The position numbers and the translations under genes are program-made. A stretch of 64,000 nt of DNA from Sitta carolinensis. Its lineage: Eukaryota > Chordata > Aves > Passeriformes > Sittidae. The stretch is taken from NCBI GenBank assembly GCA_032173965.1, contig JAVUNC010000005.1, positions 45,246,501 through 45,310,500 of the forward strand, written 5' to 3'. The stretch's first letter is position 1. Each line of letters begins with the position of its first letter. This document shows positions 53,164 to 64,000 of this stretch, piece after piece. The notes under the pieces were generated by a model that saw only the letters and a list, made by a program, of their open reading frames with translations, did not search any database and was not told the DNA's origin.

Positions 53164-56100
53164 ATCCCCGGTGTTATTCACATTTTTTACTGACAAAACC
53201 CAAACACTACATATTGACCTGTGTGTGGCTGCTATTTATTAGCCATTTTTTAATAGATTAGGATTTGTTATCGATTATGCAGTTTTATGATGAAAGTTGC
53301 CACAAGAAATGTTTTAGCTATCCAGATGTCCTTACCTAAATAAACACGTAAGTAGTTTGACTGCACACCTTCTTATTTTATTTAGTATTATCAATTAACA
53401 AATCTCATACTATTTTAATTCAGTTTATATTTTACATATTTTTCAATCTTCATCAAGTTAAACACTTACATTTTGGAAATGTCACCATATTTTGTGATTT
53501 AAAACATGCACCATACCTGTCAACTAAGACTCCTACATTAAACAGTGGTAGAATTCTTTTAACATAATTGTTATGCTGTAACCATTCTCTGTGTGTTGAG
53601 TTGCCATTCTGCATTCCACCATCCCCATAATATAATTGTCATTTAACTGTTTGTCTCTTTACTGTTTGTTCTAATTTTATGTAATAGGAACAGCAGGGGG
53701 CATTCAGAGCTTTAGATGCTGGATATGGTTGGCTATGATGCTACTTAACTGCATTTTGAAAGTGTAGAATGCAGTTCGATCAATTTACGATATACCATAA
53801 AAAATCCATTCTTTCATATAATGTACATTTATGCATCATGAACTTGTCATTTATTTCTTTGTTCAGTCATCTATTGCTTTCACATAAGTTTTTAGAAGCA
53901 TTTCTTTCACATAGAATTTCAATCAGATACATTAAAAAAAAAGTGTATTACGAATTAGTTGCAATAATTTTTAAATCATGAACAAAATTATTTTCTTAAA
54001 ATGCAAACAATTACATCTTAATGTGATCCTTTTAAAAAAGAAACAACAAAACAGAGGAAAAAAGTCTTACTTGAGTGCACTATTTGCTGTGGTGAAAAAG
54101 TGTTATGAAAAATGGCTGTCCCTTATCTCCAGCTCTCAGAAGAAAAAAAAAAAAAAGAAGGAAAGTAGTCCAGGATTTCTTACAAGTCATAGCTTCAGCT
54201 CCAGAGAGAAGTTATGAGAGCTTTGAGGAGTCACCTGCTTTAGAGAGCCTATCTGCAAATAAGCAAAAGCCTCAGAATCCTACAGGCTCATATGAATTTA
54301 CAACAGGTGTTAGGGTAGGAGGTCTCTCAGGTGATATTTGAGGATATGTGGGTGGAGGAAGCTCTATAACAACACATTTCCCACTTTCTGGGATACAGAG
54401 AATATTCTCCTTCATAGAGTGCTAATTAGCAGGGGGAAGTAGGTGTCACCAAAGTAGTCCACATACTAAATCTGGCCATTATCTAGAGTGGAACACCAAG
54501 GAATTTAAAAGGTCAGAAAAACTCTGCATGAGTTTAACTTCAAAGTTTAATCCGATCAAGATTCCCTTAAAAGACTTAAGATGCAACATTTCTTGTGAAG
54601 AATGCTCACACGTTTTCTACAATGAGGTTTTTGGTTTAAAAGCATAAACAAGAGGACATCTGAGGACCTTTTCTATGTCAGTGGGGTATAGAAGTATCAG
54701 CTGTATCCATGCTTATTTGCTCCAGTGATCAAACCAGATACAGCACACCAAATCAAGTTTGACAATATTCTAGAAGTCTGGAGTTATATGCAGGATTGGG
54801 GAGAAGTAGGTTTGAATTTACACTTCTCTTTCTGATCTTACTGAAATATCTTTTTCACTCTCGTCCTCTCTGAAGTTCCTTACACAGCTTCCAGTATTCT
54901 GTCAGTAGAATATAAGATATGTCTTCAAGCAAATGTGTGACACACAATAGTTGCTTTTTGTTTTGTTGCATAAATAAAACTGAAAAAAACTCTCCTTGAC
55001 AAAAGGTAATCCTACAGTTAACAGGTTTCATCCTACATGAAACAGCTCATGAGGATGAGAAAGTTGGAGAATTATGTTAATCTGAAATCGAAATCACAGA
55101 ACGACAAATTTTGGGTTTTGCTTTTTTCTTGAATTACAGGATTTCACAGAAGATAGTCACATGGACATATTTTATTACTTTATTTTCCTGTATTTCCTGC
55201 ACTAATACTTGATATTCCTACGCTAGCTATTGCTTGGATTCCAATGGCTAGGTGTATAACCTCAGATGTCAAATAGTTTACTCAGAGCATGGCATCCCAC
55301 ACTGGTTGAGTGTTTGTAATCTAGGTCTCACATTTCTTATCTTCTCACAGTTTGCCTTCCAGCCACACTAATGTAGGCACTGAGAGAACAATTAATTTGT
55401 TAGGCTGCACTTTGCCATTTGTGATGCTGTGGGGTGCCAGGTGGTCCCATACCTGGACTTCACCATCCACTCCACAAGGACCTGGAAATTCTGAGCACCC
55501 TCTGTCACACTCTCAGGCCCATGCAGATGTCTCAGTTACTGCAGGGCCTCAGAAGGTACTGCATTTCTTGGTTTGGACACTTGAATCCTCCTTTCAGTAA
55601 TCTGAATAGCCCTGTTGGCTCCTGTGACTACACAGACCAGATCCCTGTGGAACCAAAAAAGGTGCACACACAGGCAATACAGACATTACAGCTTAGATCT
55701 GAATCAGGAGCTGACTCCCACCTTCACATTCCAACTCCCTGACTACCCTGGCAAATGCAATTGCTTAATGGTTACTATCTGTATTTCACAGCCTACTTCC
55801 AGTTCTTAAGCAGCTCAGACTAGATGGTGTCAAATTTTAATCAGCTTCATTCTATTTCTAAATACTAATCCTATGAATGGAACATGTAAGAACATATAGA
55901 ATAAAAACAGAAGGTGTACCATATGTTTGACAGCAGAATGCAACATGCTTATACTGCCCTGACACATTGTAATATTCTCATAATTTTTTCTTGGTCTCTT
56001 TCTTTTTATGTGTCCTTTCTGCTGCAGGTGCATCCATGCAGTCCATCTGGTTTGTCTTTTACCTTTGCATATCTGATAACTTCCAAAATTCTTAAAATAT

Positions 56101-56476
56101 ACCAAGGACATTAATTTTATCTCAAAGATTTTCAGGAACTTAATATCTAATATAGTAAAAAATACACAAAGTTCGTGCAAATCTACAACCATACAGAAAA
56201 GATGCAAAGTTATAGTACGTCACCGTGTGATTTTTCCAAAACAAACAGAAGGTTTTCCCATATTTTTTTAAATCTAATATTCTTTAAGTCAGTGTCTATC
56301 CAGAAGAAAGGTATCTGGTATGCTTATAATGGAAGATTGTATCAATCTTGGAGAAGAAATTAGTGAAACAATGGAAAAAATACTTTTCTTAAAACTTGTC
56401 TATAAACTGGTCAGACCTAAAGAATATGTGCTGTGTTTTTTCTGATGATGCACATAAATATTTTTGATCACTTCAC

Positions 56477-56632
56477 CTGTTCATTGACTCTGGAATGTGA
56501 TGGTCCATGATGGATGAGAATCTTCACAATATCTACATCTCCTCTCAAGCAGCCAAGTGAATAGGAAAGTAACCTTTATTATCTGCTACATTAGTCGATG
56601 CTTCATACTGAAGTAATTTGAGAACTATATCC
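56477..56632 (-). CDS. ANKS1B: ANKS1B coding exon (family exon 3), ankyrin repeats, frameshifted by one base
   Basis: Translation gives DIVLKLLQYEASTNVADNKG and YFPIHLAA, then breaks. In the next frame it resumes as RGDVDIVKILIHHGPSHSRV followed by NEQ. The family has a Trp codon (TGG) at the break. Here the coding strand reads GCTTGAGAGG where GCTTGGAGAGG is expected, so one G (a C on the + strand, next to 56546) is missing and a TGA stop appears at 56545-56547. Length agrees with this: the observed exon is 156 nt, but the neighbouring phases and 52 codons require 157. The acceptor (tgttttccag|GG) and donor (CAG|gtgaag) look normal, and every other recognised exon is intact. A sequencing or assembly error is therefore the simplest explanation; a true loss-of-function allele is the alternative. 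Confidence 0.93.
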
Positions 56633-57140
56633 CTGGAAAACAGGAGGTAAATCTAAAAATTAACAGGAAGCTGATTTTATTAAGTTTTTACATGAACATA
56701 CATATTACCAACATTTTTTCCTGGAAAATAGAAAAAAAACCCAAACCTGTATTTTAAGTGAACCAGTTACAAAAGTGAAGACCAATAATTTCTGAAAATT
56801 AAATAGATAGCAAAACATAGACAAAATGCTATTAATTGTAATGATTCTTACTTCTTATGAATATCATCAACTCTCTGAATCTGTTTCTTTCAATAGCATC
56901 ACCTGGCTACAGAATCAATTTTAGAATTTGCCCATCCAGAACATGTGCATGTCCCTCAAGACACTAAAGGTGGAGAAGTACTCTTGTCCCCATCACTGCT
57001 GAATTCTGGAGGCAGGATGACAAGAGGATAGTTTTATGGACACATTTCTTACTGTAAGCCTTAAGTAATAGTTTTTCCTCTTCTTGAGGCATTATCTCAA
57101 AGATAGTTAGGAAACAATATAATGATGCTCTAGCTAGATA

Positions 57141-57190
57141 TATGAAATAACTTCTTCTATGTATAACTTCTATGAAATAACTGCTTCTAT
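57141..57190. repeat. 30-bp-period tandem duplication
   Basis: The 20-bp segments TATGAAATAACTTCTTCTAT (57141-57160) and TATGAAATAACTGCTTCTAT (57171-57190) match at 19 of 20 positions. Confidence 0.9.
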
Positions 57191-60046
57191 TTTGATTTCC
57201 CACATTCAGCTGCCTTGTAGCAGTGAGGGGGATAGTGACTAATTACCATTTTAATTCTCTTTATACTTCTTTTGGTACTTTTGGTGTGGCTTATCATACA
57301 TGAAGTGAAAGATTAGCATAAGTTGGTATATTGCATCCCTGATTTTTAAGCAGTCTCCTGTACTTCAAAAGCTAAAGATAAAAATCGGCTGTGTGGTATG
57401 ATAGCATTACCAAGTATGTCAGAAAGTAAATAAAATCTGTCTAATTGCTGCATTTGTATTCTCATAGTTTGACACAGTCAGGCTGCATTAGATATTAAGC
57501 TAAGAGAATCCATGATCCAGTGTGGGCAGTTCTATGCACACTTTTTACAAATATGGAAATGCTGACTTACTGATTTGGCTCAAAAAATCGGCGAGTGAAG
57601 GGAGCTCAATGTAGCCTACATTACGACCAAAAATGACTACAAATTAAGACAGAAGATAAATCTAAGACAATTATTCTTCCAACCTTGACGGAACCTTATT
57701 TAATTGCATATTGAAATAAAAATGTGGCAAGTTATAAGGGAATATATCAAGGTCAAAGAAACTCCCAGTTGACTTCAAAAGATACTGGATTCATCTAAGC
57801 TTTGAGGAAAATTTCAGCTGTTACTCTTGACAAGGTCAAGCACTATTAGAACAGCCAAGAAACAGCAGCTCCACTACAGAAAGACTTCTTCCACACAAGT
57901 TCCAGAAGTCACTCCTAAGGGAAACTTTTTAGTACATGTATGGTTTGAGAGACTTCCTATTAAATAATAGGTAGTTTTGCAGTAAATGGTCCAATGAGAG
58001 CTAGACATACACAAAAATTCCTTTGAAAGGAACACAAACAAAGGAAGCATAAATTCAACTAAGTGGAAGGAAATCAGTAGAAAAGCCCCGCAAAAATGAA
58101 ATCTATAAATAAAAACACACAGGAATTTTTGGGAAGAGTCTGTTGTGAGATTCAAGCTACAAAATAGAACATGCCTCTCCTTCATCCTTCAAGAATGCCC
58201 TGACTCATCACACTTATCTAGGGTGAACCTTTTTTAGTGCTTTGGCAGAACTTTTTCATTTTGTGCAAATGCATTTCAGAGAGGAGGAGACTGAAAGTCC
58301 TTAGCCCTGTAACTTTATTGGGCTAAGTGAAATTACTTAGGGAGACTGAGATTCCAGTGCCTGCCCCAGATATGATTTAATTACTTATATAAAGCAGAAT
58401 AGTTTCCTAAGGAAAGAAAACGATCCCAGAATAACCAAAGAGGAGGTAATTCATCACATAAAGTGATCAAGCAAGGATTTGAGCAACAGTGCCCAGCAAG
58501 TATCCCAGCCACAAATTCTAATGTTGTCACTTGTCTTGAAAAACTTTGAAATCTCTCAGGTTCAACCTAGTGCAAAGTGGGAAAAAATCCCAGAAGTGTT
58601 AAAAGGGCAGAAACTTCTCCTAAGAGGGAAGATTCTTGTGTCAAACGATTGTATGCCATTTTGATTTTGAATATCAAGTTTGAAAACTCAAATAGAGTGT
58701 AAAGCAATTTGTTATTTGTGATGGCTAACAAATTTATAACCACCAGGTGTCTGTCCAGTTCTCTTGCTGGCCATTGCAGCAGGATCAGTATAATGGTTTG
58801 GATAGCAGGTCTTGAAACCCTCATGATTTATCACAAAATACCTCATGATGTGTTTCAGTCTACTTTAATATAACAAGGTACAATTGTGATGTCAGCTACT
58901 GTAACTTATTCTGGTGTAAGGGGTCATAGCAGCCAAGATTGGACCTTTCAAAGGCTGCAGTTATATCTGCCTCTGTACATAAGTCCATATTTTTAAGTCT
59001 TCCCTGACCTCAGAAAAAGTTTGGCTAATACTGTGTTTGAAATCATTTGGCATTTATGTTCTGTGAATTTTTAGTTTATATTACTAGGATTCACTCGAAC
59101 CCTCTGATAGTTTCTGTGTTTGTGCAGCAATATTTTTTACTTTCTGTGTAACTATTATTGTAATGACAGTATTAAATAACTAAACCCAGTCTTCCTATAT
59201 TTGAAACCAGCAATCTTTGCAAGACAATACTTGGGGTTTGGTGAGACAAAAATTAACAACATCACAAGAAACAATCTATAAATCATGAACAAAAATGCTG
59301 AGTTTAATAGACCATATTGAGAACTTAGACCTAATTTCATGGAGGCAATAATATATTAATGGATGATTCTGAACCTTCCTACTCAGCCAAATATTTGGAA
59401 AATGCACAATATCTAGTTCAAGAGTTTATTTTATAGATTTATTTAAAAAGTATATCCCATATTCATAAAAAGATTAATCCATCCTAAAGAAAATAGGCAC
59501 CTTTCTAAAATACAATTGAAGACACAACCTAAAGTTTTAATTTTCCATAGAAGGATGAAAAAATTGTGCAATGAGTAAACTAAACACATAATAATTATAT
59601 ATTCATGTGTTATTTTATGGAAAGTCCAAAGTCACATTAAAATTCATGCAAATCACTCTTAATTTCAACTGGGTTTGTATCAATTCCTTATCTCCCATAG
59701 AGGAGTTAACCAAAGCTTTATGTCAAAACTTTCTTTAGTGAAAATACCCTTTTTTCTTCTGCTTCCAAGTGTATAATTACTAAATATTCTTTTCATGTTA
59801 CTTTTGCTTTGATAACAATTAATCACAACTGTTCTTTGTTACACAAAATTGCTTCCTGAAATGTTCACACTCTATACATCTGTACATATACACAGAAATA
59901 TACAATATTTTTTGCTGATTTGCCAGCAGTAAAAAAGCACTAGAACCAAGACTAGCAGTAACAATGCTAAATTTCCCCAAAACTAAGGAAGAATTTGAAA
60001 AAGCAGTATAGAACCAACAGCTTTTAAACTACATTTCCCATTTGTC

Positions 60047-60102
60047 ATTACTACTTATTGATATTATTGATATATTGATATTATATTACTACTTATTGAT
60101 AT
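60047..60102. repeat. 38-bp-period AT-rich duplication
   Basis: ATTACTACTTATTGATAT occurs at 60047-60064 and 60085-60102, with extra TTGATAT copies between. It lies about 170 bp on the transcript-downstream side of the 60275-60355 exon. Confidence 0.88.
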
Positions 60103-60274
60103 GATGCTATCATGCATCAAAACATCTTCTATTAATATATTCAGTTGGAAAGAAAGCTCTTTTAAGAAGTCAAGATCTGCCGAATTTTGGTACAAATCTC
60201 AGAACTAAGCTATATTTTATTGCATTACACAGTTAAACACCATTCTACATAAAAACTAAATTTGAGGCACTTAC

Positions 60275-60355
60275 TTGTGTCCATTTAAAGCTGCATGATG
60301 CAAAGCAGTATAACCTGAACTGTCAGTGCAGTTTATGTTTGGTCCTCGCCAGATG
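60275..60355 (-). CDS. ANKS1B: ANKS1B coding exon (family exon 2), first ankyrin repeat
   Basis: This 81-nt exon is read right to left. It starts with the last base of a split codon, then encodes [20 protein letters not shown] followed by AALNGH, and ends with AA of a split Lys codon. It corresponds to about residues 45-72 of the vertebrate protein, including the [11 protein letters not shown] helix-turn-helix core of an ankyrin repeat. The acceptor is a T-rich stretch ending gcag at 60356-60359, and the donor is the consensus-like AA|gtaagt. Phase matches the next exon: AA joins G to give Lys, then DIV. The only difference from the mammalian protein I recall is Ile for Val in the PN(I/V)NC stretch. 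The preceding exon, which encodes the N-terminus, is not in the window. Confidence 0.95.
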
Positions 60356-62299
60356 CTGCAAATAAAGCAAAATTGTGATGTTAAGTTTTTGACTTGGCAA
60401 GTACAGAAGTGTCTTAAATTTGATCTACAAATAATCTAAAGATCTCTGCAACAAGTATGATTAGACTTTAAGAGATGGATTACCTTGAAAGAAACATAAA
60501 ATAGCAAATGTCGTCTTGATATCAATATGATTTATTTATAAAAATAATTTTAGACATCCATCTATATAAGAGTTATGAACTTTATGTAGGGCAGACTCAA
60601 AGACTAATGACAGAATAGTCATTTCAATTATATCTGTTCTCCCTCTATTACTCTGGTAATTACACTGAGGTTATCATCTGATTTTGTGCTACTTTTCCAC
60701 AAGTATGCATTCACTGTCTTTAGGTCACTTAGTCTTGAATCAAGCAAACATCAGATTAGTGAAAACCAATCATATTGTTTAAAGGGGCAGGAAATTTATT
60801 CTTTTTACTTAACATTAAATTTTAGCTCACACTTTAGCTAATTATATTTTTAAAATTAATTAGATATACCTTTAAAAATAAGTTAATTTAATAATGTTTT
60901 GTTATCTTTCTGTATTTCACAGTCAACTACATTACATGTCCTGTTTAACCAGTTTCATGATCTGTTAAGGACTCTTCAAAAAACAGTAAAGGACATATTT
61001 TACTTCAAAGTGGAAAACATGGCTGCTAGTCTACCAAAACCAACAGCAAAACCAAGCCCTGAATATTGGATAACAGAGGTGTATTGAGAACCAGCAGGCC
61101 TTTTTTATCTGACTCTCTACATCTGAAATTGATTGTCTCCTTTACAGAAAAAATTTGCTCTTCTCTAACAATTTTCAATCGTCAGTATTAAAACTTCCAG
61201 AACACAAAATGATGAGTCCTGAATTACAGTCTATTTTCTTTAGTTTCTGATATAGTGCTAAACAGTCATTGGCAAGCCATATTTCCATTCACCTCATACA
61301 CTAGAATCAAGTGATATAGTTTAAATAAAATAATTTGAAGCTAATAAGTAAAAAGAATTTTTCATACTGACATTTTTCATTATCTACATCAGTGAAATGA
61401 CATGGTATATTTAACATATGATTTTAAAGAATTATTTACTACTGAATCTGTATTTTATTACCTGTAAAATGGAATATATATATATATATATATCCATACA
61501 TACATACACACTAGGGAATACTGATGTAGCCTGGCCTCTTTTTCATTGTGTGTATTTGAATGATTCATTAGCTCATAAATTTAAGCAGTTGTTTTCCCAC
61601 AATACTGTGTGCATACAGAATTATTTGTGTGAAACATTGTGTTCTGCAGTGAGCATAATTCTACATAATACTGGGTACCTCACCTCTCCCTGCAATTTAA
61701 TTTCTTGGAAGAACAGGACTGAATTATTTTCTTGGGTGCAAAGAAGAAAAAAAAAAAAAAAGTAATATCTACAGATGTTCTTTTCTACAGAAGGAAACTT
61801 CCAGATAAGGAAAGTCACTCTAATCTTTTTAATTAAAGGAAATTATTTTAACTTCATGGAATAGTAAAAATTCAGCGATCTCATAGCTTCTTTGTAACTG
61901 ACAGATGTTACTTATATGGCAAAGACAACCTGTCTATCTACTAGAAGGAAAGAAGACCTTATGTATTGATAAGGTACAACCACTCTTATACTTTTGCACA
62001 GTGTTTCTCAATTATTGTCTTATTTATTGAATTATATTTTCATCCTTTGATATATACCAGCTTATAGGAGAATGAAGAAAACAAGTGGTATAGAAAGTAA
62101 GATTTAAATATTAAAGAAACCAAAACAAAATAAAAACTCACTACCAACCAGAACATAATTTACTTGGTTTTGATATTACTGTTTTGATAGCTTGTTTGCT
62201 TTGACTTAGAGTTGTTAGGATTTGTCTGTTGGTGTTTTTTTCAAAATGCAAGGATCCATGAGTTCATATACTGTTCATCATGTGCTAGGCATCATGAAC

Positions 62300-62328
<29 letters not shown>
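62300..62328 (+). repeat. Poly(A) run, 29 nt
   Basis: This is an uninterrupted run of 29 A on the + strand, followed by A-rich sequence. The region upstream of it is not a recognisable retrocopy. Confidence 0.95.
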
Positions 62329-62331
<3 letters not shown>

Positions 62332-62511
62332 AAGAAAAACTAAAAACTAAAAACCTCTCACCAAAACTCCCTAAAATAATCCTTATTCCTTCTCCCACAT
62401 TTTCTTCTTTAATCCATTCACGAATTAAATCATCGCTGTACTTCTTGATTTTGGTCTTAGGAAATATCTTTTGACTGAAACTATATTGATTTAAAAAAAC
62501 AACAACAATAA

Positions 62512-62512
<1 letters not shown>

Positions 62513-62551
<39 letters not shown>

Positions 62552-62580
62552 AAAAACAAAAAAAAAACCACAAAAACAAA
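62513..62580 (+). repeat. Poly(A) run of 38 nt plus CAAAAA-like tail
   Basis: The longest homopolymer of the window spans 62513-62550. It continues as C-interrupted A-rich repeats to about 62580. A run this long is prone to length errors in sequencing. Confidence 0.95.
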
Positions 62581-64000
62581 CCTCTGAAACTTTATTAACA
62601 GAGTATATAAATACACCTATGTGAAACTCCTCATGACCTGCAGGTTGGGCAGCTGAGAGGACAAAAGACAATGAGTAAATGCTGATGACTCAGAGACACA
62701 AGACGGGATGGCCAGACTAATCACTGTCAGCTCCCAAAGGGTACACAACGACATGCTCAAAATCACAGCGTTGTTATCACCCCAGAGAACACTGCAAGCA
62801 CGGGCAGGACTTGGCTGCAGGCAGCTCTCTTCCCTTGGGCCAGCGCAGAAATTCTCTCCCAGGAAGTCTTGCATTGCGACAGTACTGCAACATTATTTCC
62901 TACAAAAGGAATGCAGGTCCAGTATATACACGGGATATTTATGCTTTGGTAACTGAGAATTGAATTCAAATTGGACAGTCTGAATACAAATTCTTATGTC
63001 CTAAAACACCCAGCTTCAGGTAAGCTCTGCTCTTGCAATTAGGATACAGCAGGACAGAAGTCCAGTCATATATAAGCTCCATACAAAGCATCTAATTTCA
63101 AACAAAAGTAGAGTAGAGTTTGAGGAAAAAAACCTATATACCCCTTATTTAATATCATAAACATGTATGGTATGTGAACAATCATTAAATATATTGATTT
63201 ATCTGTGTATTAAAACATCTGTGAAAGCAACACTAAGGAGAATCTGGAAGAAAACAAACACCGTTCAATCTACAGAAAAGAATATTTGTTAACAGAAAAT
63301 TAACAATTTTTCAGAGTATTGTTAATACTGAACGTTCTCAAAAATATACTTCTTCTAGTACTTTGATGCAGTCAATAATCAAACTTCTTAATGTGGCGTG
63401 CATTAGGAAGCTAGGAATCTGTTTTCCTATGTACATTAGTAAATTAAAACCTTATTACTTAATGAATTTTAAGAAAGTAATTGAACCTACTTTTTATGCA
63501 AAAAATTATTTTTCATTCGACGATGAATTTAAACATGATTTTCGATTAGTTTCTTCCATTACATCTTGCCAAAGTAAGGTACAAACAGAAGTCTGTTATA
63601 CTATTTACATTATTGTTGAAAGCAGAACAATCTCCTTCTTACAGTCTGCTCTCACTGTGAACGAAGTATATTGACCTAATGAAGTGATGTCAAATATTAA
63701 TTGAAAGTACTCTTCACTTGGTAAGAAAATTACTATTTTTTCTTTTTGGATATACAGAATAGACTTAGTTATGATGAGCCTTACAGAGAATCAATATGGC
63801 CTTATCCTTTGAATAACTTCAGGATAAAAGAATTGCAATTGAAAGAAAGAAGTCTTACAGAAGTGTATTTTGATAGTTAGAACTTAAGAAACAACTTTAA
63901 AGGAATGCCTGAGGTGAGAAATTATAGAACCTGTATATGAGGACATTACAGTTGTCAAGTACCCAAAGAACAGGCTGGAATAGTACTGAGATAATTGGAA

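Larger units (their letters stand above)
47771..56476 (-). other. ANKS1B: ANKS1B intron, 8.7 kb
   Basis: This intron contains the GGAGA array (50541-50800) and the TA/TG/CA plus AT-rich tract (52915-53163). A modestly GC-richer stretch lies at 55350-55800 and has overlapping chance open frames in two + frames. No exon, RNA gene or recognisable transposon was found. A 125-codon minus-strand frame at 55830-56207 has no family resemblance. Confidence 0.83.
56633..60274 (-). other. ANKS1B: ANKS1B intron, 3.6 kb
   Basis: This is AT-rich intronic sequence. Two small tandem duplications are visible (57141-57190 and 60047-60102). No gene, RNA or transposon was recognised. Confidence 0.85.
5211..60355 (-). 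other. ANKS1B: ANKS1B gene, internal part (seven recognised exons)
   Basis: Seven minus-strand segments flanked by AG and GT translate to consecutive pieces of ANKS1B (AIDA-1/EB-1), recognised by recall of the vertebrate protein. ANKS1B is known as a scaffold of the neuronal postsynaptic density, with N-terminal ankyrin repeats, two SAM domains and a C-terminal PTB domain. Only the ankyrin array and the start of the following linker are present here. ANKS1B rather than the paralogue ANKS1A is indicated by the linker exons, which contain TGELSKLLDEIKLCQEK and GPSGLWEALTPCNGC. Introns between recognised exons are 3642, 8706, 7968, 2170, 11327 and 20303 bp. The first coding exon and promoter lie above 64000, and the SAM and PTB exons lie below position 1. 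Anomalies are a one-base deletion in the 56477-56632 exon and one short linker exon not located. Confidence 0.95.
60356..64000 (-). other. ANKS1B: ANKS1B intron (partial, upstream of the 60275-60355 exon)
   Basis: No exon encoding the family N-terminus (MGKDQELLEAARTGN) and no CpG-rich promoter is visible, so the first coding exon lies beyond the window. Contents are a (TA)n stretch near 61471-61493, two large A runs (62300-62328 and 62513-62550) and a GC-richer unidentified block at about 62630-62940. Confidence 0.82.

Overview
The window is vertebrate nuclear DNA: AT-rich, intron-dominated, with no prokaryotic gene layout. It is most likely from a bird and probably a songbird. Two CR1 LINE 3' ends (11622-11883 and 41190-41727) are typical of avian genomes. 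A SINE at about 45858-45993 joins a tRNA-Ile-like head to a CR1-type tail, an arrangement I know from passerine genomes (TguSINE1-like). The species call is inference.

Everything protein-coding that I can support belongs to one gene on the minus strand, ANKS1B (AIDA-1/EB-1). The encoded protein is a neuronal postsynaptic scaffold with N-terminal ankyrin repeats, then two SAM domains and a PTB domain. Seven internal exons are visible. In transcription order they lie at 60275-60355, 56477-56632, 47474-47770, 39430-39505, 37158-37259, 25655-25830 and 5211-5351. Their phases and splice signals fit together. The first five carry most of the ankyrin array, and the last two carry part of the linker that follows it. 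The first coding exon lies beyond 64000. The SAM and PTB exons lie below position 1. ANKS1A is excluded because the linker exons match ANKS1B.

Two things depart from an intact gene. The exon at 56477-56632 lacks one base, which creates a frameshift and an in-frame stop. It is either a sequencing or assembly error or a real lesion. The family also has a short linker exon of about 117 nt that should lie in the intron 25831-37157, and I could not find it. Joining the flanking exons directly keeps the frame.

The rest is intronic. Notable contents are: a roughly 570-bp GGAAGG/GGGT purine minisatellite ending 13 bp from the donor of the 47474-47770 exon; a roughly 260-bp GGAGA array at 50541-50800; a TA/TG/CA array with an AT-rich tail at 52915-53163; seven pure A runs of 20 or more; a 39-bp near-perfect palindrome; and several small tandem duplications. 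All the long homopurine tracts have the purines on the + strand, so the ANKS1B pre-mRNA carries pyrimidines there. I found no RNA gene, CRISPR, operon or novel multi-gene system.
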